NCBI GenBank assembly: GCA_900323505.1 | Contig: OOIN01000012.1 | Span: 930,001 to 994,000 of the forward strand | Direction of reading: 5' to 3' | Origin: Ustilago trichophora | Taxonomy: Eukaryota > Basidiomycota > Ustilaginomycetes > Ustilaginales > Ustilaginaceae | DNA: 64,000 nucleotides | Shown: positions 11,101-18,300 of the stretch, piece by piece | Layout of the letters: each line of letters opens with the position of its first letter | Position numbering within the stretch: the stretch's first letter is position 1 | Notes under the pieces: model-generated | What the model was told of the DNA's origin: nothing | What the model saw: the letters and a program-made list of their open reading frames with translations, nothing else | Database searches by the model: none | Made by a program: the position numbers and the translations under genes

Positions 11101-12179
11101 CGTCGTTCACGGAAGTAGTCCCAGGTCCAGACACGATGACGCTCGTGCACCTCGTTGAGGATGGCTTTACCGGCAAAGCGGAGCAAAGCACGCGGTTTGT
11201 TCTCTTCGAGCTCTTCCTGAGAAGGACGGAACTTGCGATACTGTGCTTGACGTGTGTAGAAGTGGAAGAGGTCGGCGACCGAGATGACATCACGGTACTG
11301 TTCGTCATCCAGCGCAAAACCGAGCTCCTCAAAGAGCAGCTGTGCGTCCATCTTGGGCACCTCGGAGGTCATCTTCTTGCGCATCACCAGCCTTCCGGCA
11401 CCTGAGACGGGCTTGAGGATGTACTGATGGCTGGGAGTGCTGCCGTCGCGTGCGATGAGAGCATTGAACTTCTTTTGGGCCTCCGAGATGTCGTGGCCAG
11501 CCAGGGACGTGGAATCGGTGTCCCAATACACGGAGAGCGACTCGAGTCGTGCGAGTTTGTGGATGCCATCGCCGCTGTTCTGGATAAAGGTCGGGTTCCA
11601 GTTGGCATCTGTTGAAACGGCGGAGAATTCAGCAAGCGTGATACCAGCTGAGAAAGGGTGTTCCGGATTCGAGAGGCTGTCTTCGTATCGGATGTGGATA
11701 TTGCGAACGGTGAACTGGAGGTTGTCGACGATCTTGGTGATGAGCGAGCTGGTGAAGGATTGATTCTTTTGTTCATCTTCGCTCGAGATGCCGACGCCTT
11801 GGCCACTGTCTCTGCCGAGAAGTTCTGCATTGGCCAGCTTTTCCTGCTTTGCAGCTTGGGCACGTTGAGCCTCTTCCTCTTCATCAACCTCGACACTGCT
11901 GTTCTTGGGTGCAGCGAGCAGATAGACATTCTCAACCAGGATGCGGACAGGTTTGCCCTTGAGGTTAGACCATGGGATGGAGAGCGTAAGATCACCGAGA
12001 TAGCCTTCCTTGACATCTATTGGGAGTCTGAACTTGTCGAGTGCGGATGTCTTGAGGCGCAGGTTGCGGAGCTTGACATCACCGGACCAGATGCCTACGT
12101 TGAGCTGACTTGTGTTGAGACCGTCCACATAGGCGGCGAGAAGCCTGTTGAGAAGCGAGGCGAGGACACCCTCCAACAT
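2148..12179 (-). CDS. VPS13: Vps13 bridge-like lipid transfer protein
   Basis: Single-exon gene of 3,343 codons, close to yeast Vps13 (3,144 aa). Vps13 is a rod that moves bulk phospholipid between membranes at contact sites (ER, mitochondria, vacuole/endosome, prospore membrane). The N-terminus (MLEGVLASLLNRLLAAYVDG) is the classic chorein domain, about residues 1-115. Long beta-rich groove segments follow. The adaptor-binding VAB/SHR-BD region starts near residue 2060 (PFVIQNRTGYRISLWPE). An ATG2_C-like helical region lies near 3020-3190 (FLGNPVGLFNNVSSGVADIF). A PH-like C-terminus ends in a VAGYNASRQG tail. Low-complexity inserts (acidic near 900, Ser/Thr/Pro and Ala-rich at about 1460-1540 and 1720-1750) are probably loops. 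The ATG at 12177-12179 fits the conserved chorein start. It is transcribed away from the 12180-13587 region. Confidence 0.97.
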   Translation of the reverse strand: MLEGVLASLLNRLLAAYVDGLNTSQLNVGIWSGDVKLRNLRLKTSALDKFRLPIDVKEGYLGDLTLSIPWSNLKGKPVRILVENVYLLAAPKNSSVEVDEEEEAQRAQAAKQEKLANAELLGRDSGQGVGISSEDEQKNQSFTSSLITKIVDNLQFTVRNIHIRYEDSLSNPEHPFSAGITLAEFSAVSTDANWNPTFIQNSGDGIHKLARLESLSVYWDTDSTSLAGHDISEAQKKFNALIARDGSTPSHQYILKPVSGAGRLVMRKKMTSEVPKMDAQLLFEELGFALDDEQYRDVISVADLFHFYTRQAQYRKFRPSQEELEENKPRALLRFAGKAILNEVHERHRVWTWDYFRERRDDRKEYVELFKQKEKSVQKTNQQQAGVAIAQSDSGSRLEELEKKLGYKDIRFYRSIARHELRKESLAAKKDNLANGGNGDTNAQTAGGGGGWLKWIWGGGGHQEQHGQENGMLNEEQRKELYDAIEWDEEASAAALTQAVDAPRDAMQLRLITKLKTGSVALKDHARGTDILSLVFDSLQANVIQRQDNLEAAMALGGLRVYDGTTPNSLYPQVVRVKDEEFDNPSRQNSNEGDLKRIEQEVEQESDPDNPFFYAKYELKPLDDRADNALTLKMRSMEIIYHRGLVESIVRFFKPPESELELIGALIDVASETIEGIRKETRAGLESALQNHKTIDMVVDVKAPIIIVPEDVTTKKCQHMVLDAGRIAVRSVLADQNALDTVRSKQNRAYTEEDYRQLEDLMYDRFFVKLESAQLVMGNDVDSCIKGLHSNSTDHGLHLLERINLDFTLHNSILSSAPNLTKFKMTGHLPTLRVNFSDRKYKTLMRIIDVAIPNFDDAMGSDSPTKGLGTIEEELEPVAIGKARQGDEGDDEDADNEDDKEGAKSRRSRARPSETLDLNKARRQRLVGQLRGEDDYLIDAGLDDDDGKDEFQDAEDATVDKVNAHQKTFELEFVVDSLQGSIFRSATDPSQPDRLLVDARFEGFLLHLAVYPYHMDVDVGLRSLELEDKIVDQGAQFRHLITSKHVRDSNSRSVTGDSTASTGTASPSEQRDLVRVRYTRVSPESPEFMTKYEGIDQTVNVELSTINIMLTRVSVLAVYDWIMTTFVAVDEPASTPVQEQQQRRPSRSSDRRPSDATSKRPSIRPPEPPAANTGDMERKEKLRVRVKLNSIVLRLNNDGSLLATLTLSTADVAVMLRGNTIRVAARLGSLLLYDNAKRSVADPHFKKLLSIQGDELADFTYETFDEADAASYPGYDSSIWLRSGSLKFTFVEEPIRDLLQFFSKFAQMKAVYDAATLAASNQASQLQERVDKMHYDVIIKTPIVVLPRSADSPDVMTANLGEIYAKNTFAVRDNKEAITKIEAGLRHIRLASRMRYGSQEYHVQMIDDVNISLDMIQSDRAGATPGTASDSPETQMVAKMSDVHIKLTEAQYCFVMELTQSIPRAFAGLAEEANSADDASTAVTGPSQAAPPTSTTAAKTGSGSTQAPTTPRRKTGSSTPGKGGETTPVAATPPKKGPGVDMLPELGTVIHNEDGDTPVHTSLDMFFDVNSIQLELFTAAATGQETLYNAQLARFSINGSEVKLKMLSDNSLEAEVALKTFTVTDQRPDKDTKFREIVPAVKHDGHQFMMSYSVSGGDDGSALALITVDSPKIIFSLDPVFALLNFFMSAFPDAPEEEAAAGTTVANSNATTGAPSTSGQRTDAADASAQQPPAAAAAAGTLAFRVNVVDPTIILLAAPERHDTEAIVLSIKQVLMSQQGILALKVDQFGMFMCRMHRPKDTLRLLDNLDMALSMDSRVSATSSLTSIEVDVEPLVLRVSVRDIMMIQSVVNKAIELSSQQSASSSKNDAKSIASSQRRQGSMASTSNTIDSLTRAGKSTPNNDDASSSTMDARPPQRIEDAELVVAKESLRADFAGLQVILIGDAHSLPMLDLNVSKFAVDVRDWSGDMHGSTFLDLYINYYNLSRSHWEPLIDPWGVQFHMESSASPARFNATVSSKKRLELNVTTTLIETSLSTMSMINEADVQDLQQRNRAPFVIQNRTGYRISLWPEHDDRDRKSKTSPQHLDDGKDMPWRFDDWKSMREHIHESGGNRLSLQIDGMPWERLRHISVDREGEYMLTLRPKLDKVAHRVQYEVKLHNNVKYITFRSSFKIENKTLIPIEMVILDHEGNVTDQIRRIGPGEDCPVPIEAAYHCRVKIRPDPGFEYDWCQESLNWQDLLKKSTRTLTCRAHDDGEAPFRFQSFAIYDRQDPNSRTYPRLTLRLRAPVEVENLLPYDIQYRIFDKNLNHNWSSYLRKGGISPIHVVELSHLLLLSVDIQSSCFSPSEFAIIATDNPDDFPVEKMLTLADAENLKLNLRLHYSKHPDSGGAFKVQIYSPYIFINQSGLPFALKTKSWLGSAKLVAGQDQGGVSAEIRKSPEPFLFSHNSNDRRNRVLMRVGDSQWSKPLSFEAIGSETEVVIPSASKNEEIHVGLTVEDGLGKFKLSKVVKLTPRYLVRNNLNEPLNLREAGAADFVTVEAGQRVPLRFLRVGATKQMTLAYPGINNKWSAPFNIEDIGSVHLRLAKAGHHQHLIKAEVLLEGPTIFISLSQENGPWPYMLRNESDYTVQFMQATERIDEGGSGKRIDEAVGKRYELKPRSKMKYAWDYPAATDKMIKLVVNGRERNVNILEIGSLLPFKFPSGDGRGSGVISLDVRADGPTQTLVLSNYAEELSNFKLKRQNSTFSRSDTVSSVNSRDAGFVAVDVDTNILTAFNVEFEGVGISLINQNIQELAYVSFRGLELHYTESEVTTAVNVICKWIQIDNQLFGGLFPIVLYPTVLPKDGKDLEVHPTLQASVIMLKDESHGVTHIKYASVLLQEITAELDEDFLFALYEFSKFEGAAWQLEAEQETDFIEHPREVAEPSGAQGQSDDIYFEILHLQPISLNLSFMRTERVNGDDKVSSRNPLIFLFNALTMALGNVNEAPVRLNALVIENVRLSNAVLQQRIIYHYTQGFLLQLYRVLGSADFLGNPVGLFNNVSSGVADIFYEPYQGLVMHGNRELGLGIARGASSFVKKTVFGLTDSVSKVTGSIGKGLAAATMDKEFQSRRRMTRFRNKPRHALYGITAGANSFFTSVASGFEGLALRPLEGAEQGGAGGFLKGVGKGLVGAITKPAVGVFDLASNVTEGMRNTTMVFDQNDIDRVRLPRYIASDGIVRPYSDREALGQTWLKNVDNGRLMKDCYVAHVDVGKSGGQQEGAGDAVIMLTVSRILFVRTMRLKVMWEVPLSDLSSISLESEGIALVLRGGVSGPFLELRDVGTRNWLFRQVSKVVAGYNASRQG

Positions 12180-12696
12180 TGTGCGTTACGTTCAAGTCCC
12201 TTCCAGGCGTAGAAGCAGAGTGCTAGTGAGAAAAGAAAGCTGTTTTGACTCGACCCTGAACGTCGTCTCTTTAGTGACGGAATGAGCAAGCGACTCGAGG
12301 AAAGGTCGAAGCAGTTGAGACACTGGACAGCTCGCTTGGCTGTCTAGCAGGTGCGTCGCTCGCCGAGCATGGAAGATGTTTGAGTCACGCACCGGTTCGT
12401 TAGATGGTGAAGCTCTGTTCGATGTCGTTTCAGTGTTGATAAATAGGAGCGTGTGTGTGTGTGTGTGTGTGTTGTGTACGATGGATTGATGAGGTGAAAC
12501 CGAGAAAGCAAGGATGATGGTTGTGGATACAAGCCTAACCCACCGTGCAGATGAGAGCGGGGAATGGTTAAGCTCAGCTTGGATCGTGCGTCGGTGTGTA
12601 TCCGTCTTTGAGCGGAATCGAGTCAAAATACTGTAATTCAGACCGCACTCCAACCCGAGACAACGCGAATTATTCACTAATTTCGGAATTTATCTT
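12180..12696. promoter_or_regulatory. VPS13 5' region
   Basis: About 500 bases upstream of the VPS13 ATG hold no supported gene. They contain a (GT)11 repeat at 12451-12472 and one TACTGTA motif at 12629-12635. I see no defined TATA box or initiator. Confidence 0.4.
12451..12472. repeat. (GT)11 microsatellite
   Basis: A run of 11 GT dinucleotides in the VPS13 upstream region, about 270 bases before its ATG. Confidence 0.9.
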
Positions 12697-12968
12697 TTAA
12701 CTGCCAATTTGAGCCCCTTTTTGTGACCATTTTTTTTCGTGTACAGTGTGCTTGCTGTACAGGATAGCCTCCACCTCTTGTTGCATGGCTGTCAAGGCTT
12801 GCAGTTGGCGATCTTGCCCGCTCTTGCCTTCGATCGCTGCGGAGTGACGTCGAGCCAGCCAAGCGCGATCCACTGAATTTCGACGTAAAGATGTTAGACT
12901 CAAATACGGAGACACTCGGCAGGGCAGCCCAAACTCGTGGCTATGCTATTGCTTTGCTCAAAGGTCAT
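12697..12968 (-). CDS. Possible small two-exon gene, function unknown
   Basis: A minus-strand frame at 12697-12872 encodes a polar, helix-prone segment (DRQLQALTAMQQEVEAILYS) ending in TAA. It is preceded by a good acceptor (AAATTCAG) with a TCTAAC branch-like element. A candidate first exon at 12935-12968 starts with ATG and joins in frame, giving a protein of about 69 residues. The required donor (GTTTGG) is poor and the 62-nt intron is short. I recognise no family; the coiled-coil look resembles small kinetochore or adaptor proteins only in a general way. It could equally be chance. Confidence 0.22.
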
Positions 12969-13138
12969 GGCTATCTTTGGTGCGACTTGAGATCCAATAA
13001 CTGCACGAAAGCGCCTGCCAGAGATGGTGTGAGCATGTACACTTGCTTTACCAGCTCGTTCTTGTGTATCACGACCTTCTGAGGTCACTGTGACCACCAT
13101 CTTCACCACTCGTTCATTTCGCAGCACCGTCCCTAGGC

Positions 13139-13636
13139 ATGTCGATCAACTGGACCGGCAGCGGCAGCTTTCTGATAAGTCAACAACGACGAAAGCAAAA
13201 CCACCCAACCAGACTGCGTCATCGCCATGCCATCGTTGAGAACAACCCTGATGAGTGGTTGACTAGTACCCACGGCGGCTACCGTCTGCCATCCCCAATG
13301 GACTCATCACCACCGCCAGGGCTTCCTCCAAATGCAGCAGGCAGTGTTGTCGACCGGCAAAACGAACCTCAGGTGCCCCACGCAGATGGGAATGGCAGAC
13401 AAGAGCCTTCGCGACACCCTCGCGCGTCGCACAGCCAGCAGTCTCGCCAACATCAAGTGCAGCAGTCCTCCTATCGAGAACTCCGTCGCTGGCTGCTCAG
13501 CAAGCCAAACTGGGTGGGCGCAAAGAAGCCCAAAAAGCATCCTGCACGCGATACTCGAAAATCGAATCCAAAGGCGTCCGAACCTCTTCAACCCAAGCCA
13601 GCGCCCATGTTGGACAGAAGCAGCCACTCGAAATAG
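13139..13636 (+). CDS. Possible small basic protein, unknown
   Basis: An ATG-initiated frame of 165 codons, rich in Ser, Pro, Gln, Lys and Arg, with a C-terminal half (WLLSKPNWVGAKKPKKHPAR) that looks like a basic disordered protein. It overlaps the 3' end of the methyltransferase gene on the opposite strand by about 49 bases. A second plus-strand frame opens across the same bases (13332-13733), so codon choice does not clearly favour either. I recognise no domain. It may be an exon of a spliced gene or a chance ORF. Confidence 0.27.
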   Translation: MSINWTGSGSFLISQQRRKQNHPTRLRHRHAIVENNPDEWLTSTHGGYRLPSPMDSSPPPGLPPNAAGSVVDRQNEPQVPHADGNGRQEPSRHPRASHSQQSRQHQVQQSSYRELRRWLLSKPNWVGAKKPKKHPARDTRKSNPKASEPLQPKPAPMLDRSSHSK

Positions 13637-14769
13637 TCTTCTCTGGATGAAGGTGATACGAGCTCATAGTCGCCGTCGTGCCTTCCCTCTTCGTTCGATG
13701 CTTGACGCGGTCGAAGTCTTTTACCCTGCATGAGGTCCGCGTCGCTCTCAGGCGCCAAGCATCCAGTCGTATCTTTGCGCCGATGTCCAACAAATACAAA
13801 CAGCTCTTGATCCGAGTCAGCCGATGCGCCATAGTCCTGCCCTTGCGACCCAAAGCGATGCCATTCCGTCTCTGACTCGTCGTCTGTGGATGTTCCTTTC
13901 CGAGGAAATGTACGGCAGTCGACCGCTTGAAAGTCGAACCAGGAACCCAGCGCAGACCAGAAGGGCTGTTCCTTGGTCAGCGAGCGGATCTTGTACGAGA
14001 TGATGAGTTCTGGACCCATCTTTTCTGAAGAGCTGCATTCATCATGTGCGAGCCCATATCCGGACAGCGAGATGATGGATCTGAGTAGAGGTGGTAGCAG
14101 TTCGGGAAAATAGACAAGATCCGAGCACAGAATATGTGTAAGAGGGTTCGCCGCAGCCTTGTGGCTGCTGAGCTCCAACAGCAGATTCGAAGCATGTTCA
14201 CTGTTGCCCCATGCCAAGCTACATACGCGCACATCGATCGTCTCGGAAGCTTTCTGGTACCCGGCCCGCGCTACGTTGCGTTCCATCAGCGGGACCACAT
14301 TTTCGAGATCAGTCAAGACAAGTCGTGCTTGCGGTGGCTTTGATGAAGTTGCCTCGGCATACTGGACTAGCTGACGAGCCAGATGCAAGGATCCATATCC
14401 GGCACCTGATCCTAGCTCGACGATCGTCCGAGGCTCTGAGCTGGACCTGTCGAAGAGAGAGCAAGGAGGATCGAATTCAAGATCATCTGCGAATTGCTTG
14501 GCGGGGCGGACGTAGCGTGCCAGCAGATAGGCAGCTTCCCAGATCCTTCCTGCTATGCCGTAGTATTCGATGTCTTCCGCCGTGTCTTGCTCCCACGAAG
14601 CGGCTTCTGCGTCGTTTGTAGCTGTGGAGGGGTCGTGGGCCGCTGCCTGACCGTTCTGTGTACCATTCGGTTCATGATTTTGAGCAGACTTTTTGGACCT
14701 ATGCAGGCTACTGGGCTGAATGCGCAAGCCTCGAGGGAAATTGGGATCTCCGCTACGATCAGCGTCCAT
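13588..14769 (-). CDS. METTL21-type lysine methyltransferase
   Basis: A 393-residue seven-beta-strand SAM-dependent methyltransferase (Methyltransf_16 family). Members methylate lysines in translation elongation factors, Hsp70 or other proteins. Visible motifs are motif I (TIVELGSGAGYGSLHLA, near residue 115), the acidic post-motif segment (RLVLTDLENVVPLMERNV), and the DxxY-type motif (ILCSDLVYFPELLPPLL). Before the fold sits WEAAYLLARYV, typical of this family. The substrate cannot be assigned. I start at the ATG at 14767-14769 (MDADRSGD); the upstream extension of the frame runs through a poly-A tract and looks non-coding. The gene diverges from SEC8. Its last bases overlap a doubtful plus-strand ORF. 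Confidence 0.85.
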   Translation of the reverse strand: MDADRSGDPNFPRGLRIQPSSLHRSKKSAQNHEPNGTQNGQAAAHDPSTATNDAEAASWEQDTAEDIEYYGIAGRIWEAAYLLARYVRPAKQFADDLEFDPPCSLFDRSSSEPRTIVELGSGAGYGSLHLARQLVQYAEATSSKPPQARLVLTDLENVVPLMERNVARAGYQKASETIDVRVCSLAWGNSEHASNLLLELSSHKAAANPLTHILCSDLVYFPELLPPLLRSIISLSGYGLAHDECSSSEKMGPELIISYKIRSLTKEQPFWSALGSWFDFQAVDCRTFPRKGTSTDDESETEWHRFGSQGQDYGASADSDQELFVFVGHRRKDTTGCLAPESDADLMQGKRLRPRQASNEEGRHDGDYELVSPSSREDYFEWLLLSNMGAGLG

Positions 14770-15330
14770 CGTCTCTGTGCCTGACCGTAGCAGGTCTTGA
14801 GTTTTCCCTTTGTTGGTGGTTGTTGAAAAAGGAACGAGAAGAAGTTGGACATCAATACAGTAATTAAGGGTCCATAAAAAAAAAAAAAAACCCAAAAAAT
14901 GATTGATTAAAATTCGGGCCCGAATTCTGTTTCTGTGGGGCGCAATTTGGCTGTCATGCACTTCCACTCAAAGAGTGAACTGCGTTTGGGCCAACCGAGC
15001 GGCGCATTCTCACACTTCTCCTCGTGACTATCGTTCACCATTACACACAAAGTCCAAGCTGGCTCACCATTCTGGAGTCTATTGCTGCCTCGTATCTCCA
15101 TCTCACACAATAGAGAGGTACAGAGAGCTCATACGCACCGATAAGGCCGCTCGATCTCGTCACATTGACAGCACTGCATCAGCTGCCAGCGGACCCATCA
15201 CCTTTTGCCGATCTCTGGCTACGTCGACCTCATCGGGGCCAATAGTTCCATCGACCGCGTCTCACATGAAAGCAAAGAAAGTGTAGGGCTCCAAACAATC
15301 GGCACAGGTCCGTGATACGACATCATCACC
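14770..15330. promoter_or_regulatory. Divergent promoter region, methyltransferase/SEC8
   Basis: A 561-base gap separates the two start codons. It contains an A14 run near 14877-14890 and one TACAGTA at 14856-14862. Both 5' UTRs and promoters must lie here. I see no canonical TATA box. Confidence 0.5.
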
Positions 15331-18300
15331 ATGTCTGGCCGTTCCAATACCATCAAGGATCTTCGATCCAAGATCAAGCACGAGAACGCCAACCTTGGCT
15401 CCGGCACGGCCAACTCGAGCTTCAGCTCGGCTCGACACCAGATCCCCCATGTCGGCGAGGCTTTTGGCTACCATCCGGGCTCGGCTTCTCTAGGTAGTGG
15501 TGGTACTGGTAGTGGACCAGGTGCATCTCTCGCCCCATCCGCGTACAATCATCCTGGATCTGGCGCCGGCGCCGGTGCCAGTGGTCTGGGCGCCGGTCCT
15601 TCGTTTGTCAGTCTTGCGCCCTCCGATTCCATCTCCAACTATGAAGGCAGGCAAGGGCATGGCTATTCAGCCCCTGTCTCCCACCAGCAGGGTGGCAACC
15701 AGGTGGGCGCTTCATATGGCCAATCGCAGCAACACCAGCAACAGCAGCAAGGCGGCGTCTATGGCCGATCCAGCAGTCCCACCAATCAGAGCACCGCCAG
15801 CTTTGCGCTCGATCCAGGCTACTCCATGCCAGCCAGCAATGCAGCCACAGCCATGTCGCACAGCCGCACGCCCTCGCGTCTTGATGCAAACGATCCCACA
15901 CTCCACTCGCCTCTGCGTCCCGCCCGCTCCGTGCGCCGTCCCACGCAGGCGCCGGAACTGCAGAAAGGTCTTGCAGCCATGTCTATCACGTCCACCACTC
16001 AAGACCGTGCACGAGGTCCACCGCAGAGGCCACAACTCCAAATTCCTCCCATCGGCTCCACCTCTCGTCCTGCTGCCGGCAGCCCTTCTTCTCCAGCGAG
16101 AAGCGGTCCGGGCCGAGACCTTTTAGCCGCGTCCCGATCGCAAGCTGCTAGTCACGCCCGCGATCCATCCGCACAGAGCACCGGAGCTGCTTCTCTCAGC
16201 CCGCATGCTACTCCACCTTCGGATCGACATATGCGCTCCGCCCAGTTGATGGCCCAGGTCGCACGGTCCGGTACGCCTTCAAGCCAACCCGATTCGGAAG
16301 ATCACGAAGATCTCTACGGCGGTCTATCGCCTGTAGATGCTCCTTCAGAAGGTCACGACGCTGCTCTGTACAGCAATCAGCCCAGCTCCAACCGGCTCTC
16401 GGTGCCCGGTCAACGACCTCAACGTGATCCACGCCGTCGATCTGGTGCACCCCTCGGTTCTCTCACTGAAAGCAGCCAGCCCGCTGCACTCGACTCTGTC
16501 CTCTCCGCCCTCACTTCAGCGGGTCGCAAACGCCAAGCAGCCCGCATCATGCGTGGCACCACCGCCGAGGAAGAATCGCGTCGTCGGCGCAACGAGAAGA
16601 AAATCTCGGAGACCTCGCAAGTTCGCAAGCCCATCACGAGCTACATCGACCGTTCTGACCCGCGTGCATTTCAATCGATCAACGCTGTTTTACGTAAAGT
16701 CGAGGCGGAATGGCCGTTTGTTGCCAATGATCACTTCAACTCTGTCGCTCTTGCCCTCTCGATGCTCGACGAGAGCAGTCTCGGCGCAAGCAGGTTCGAG
16801 TTTGACCAAGTCAAACAGCTCATCGAGACCGCGTTGCAGGGCACCGTCGACGACCACTATGAATCGTTTGCTACAGCCATCACGATGCACAATAGCGTGC
16901 TACAGTCACTAACCTCTGCACAGACGAGTGTCAGTGGCGCACGTCGAAGATTAAGAGACTCGAGGGAGGCTTTGGGCGCCAAGCGTGCAGATCTGGTTCA
17001 AATGTGGCAGCGCAGTCAAGCAGTCAAAGAAGCACTGAGACTGTTGGATCTCGTGGAGCACCTCAAATCCGTACCCGATCGACTGGAAAGCTTGATGGCA
17101 GAGAAAAGGTTCCTCGAAAGCGTCAATCTCCTCGTCAGGTCGCTCAAGACCATTGACAAGCCCGAGGTCGTCGAAGTAGGAGCCACCAACGATCTCCGCG
17201 CCTACCTCAAGGGACAGGAACAGGCTATGCTCGAAATACTGATCGAGGAGCTGCACAACCATCTGTATCTCAAGAGCTACTTTTGCGACGCTAGGTGGAA
17301 AGTGTATAGTCCTGGACAGGAGGACTTGCCGATTGTCAAATTTGGATCTGATTATCAAGGCGTTTCTGCCACTTCAAAGATAGTTGGGGAGGCGGAAAAT
17401 GCGATAGAAGGAGGAGCTGCGACAAGCTCGACGGAGACTTTGCAGCTCACTCGCTTCCTGCAAAGTCTCCGATCAAGACCTAGTTTCGACCCGAACTTGG
17501 CCTCGGACATCCCAGAATCGGCACTCATGACCGCGACCAAGTCGTTCTCTGCTCTTACTGGCGAGCTCAAGTCGGGTGGATCGTCTATGGACGCCGGAAG
17601 CACCGATCTGAGCAGCAGCAGCAACAGCAGCAGCAGCACAGGTGGAAGGTACGGCGCCGAATTCGATGCCAACCCGGAAGCCGATTCCTTCCTATACATC
17701 GAGATGCTTCTCGAGTCTCTCTCTCGTCTCGGTAAGCTCGGAACCGCGCTCGACATCATCTCCCAACGCCTGGCCATGGAAGTCCACCAAGTGGTCGATG
17801 CAACCATCGACGAAGTCGATGCGCGTAACGAACCCCTCCGTCGATTCTCCGTCGCACTTCGCCCCGACTCGGTCCTACTCGCCTCCTCATCCGCCCTAGC
17901 GCGTTCCTTCACCGAATCTATGCGCTCCTCCTCCTCTCGATCCTCCTTCAACATTGCCAATCGTCCCCAGTCGTCCACTACCAACACCAGCATGCTTCGC
18001 ATCTCTGCTGGCGAAACTTCGGCCCTGCAGCGCGATGGCGAGACGATGCGCGATCTCTTCTGGACGCTTTTCTCCAAACTGGATGCTGTACTGCAGGGGC
18101 ATCGGGTGGTGTACGAGGTTGCTGGGATGATTGCCAGCAGGGCAGGGTTTAAGGATGAGATTGCGTCGAAAAAGCTTTCGGGAGTGGGGAGCTTGTTGGA
18201 AGTTTGGAAGCCGATTCAGGCCGAAGTGCGTACACTGTTGCATGATTATTTGATGGATGATGAGGGCGGAAGTTCGGCGAGGAATGCGGTGATTTCGGTG

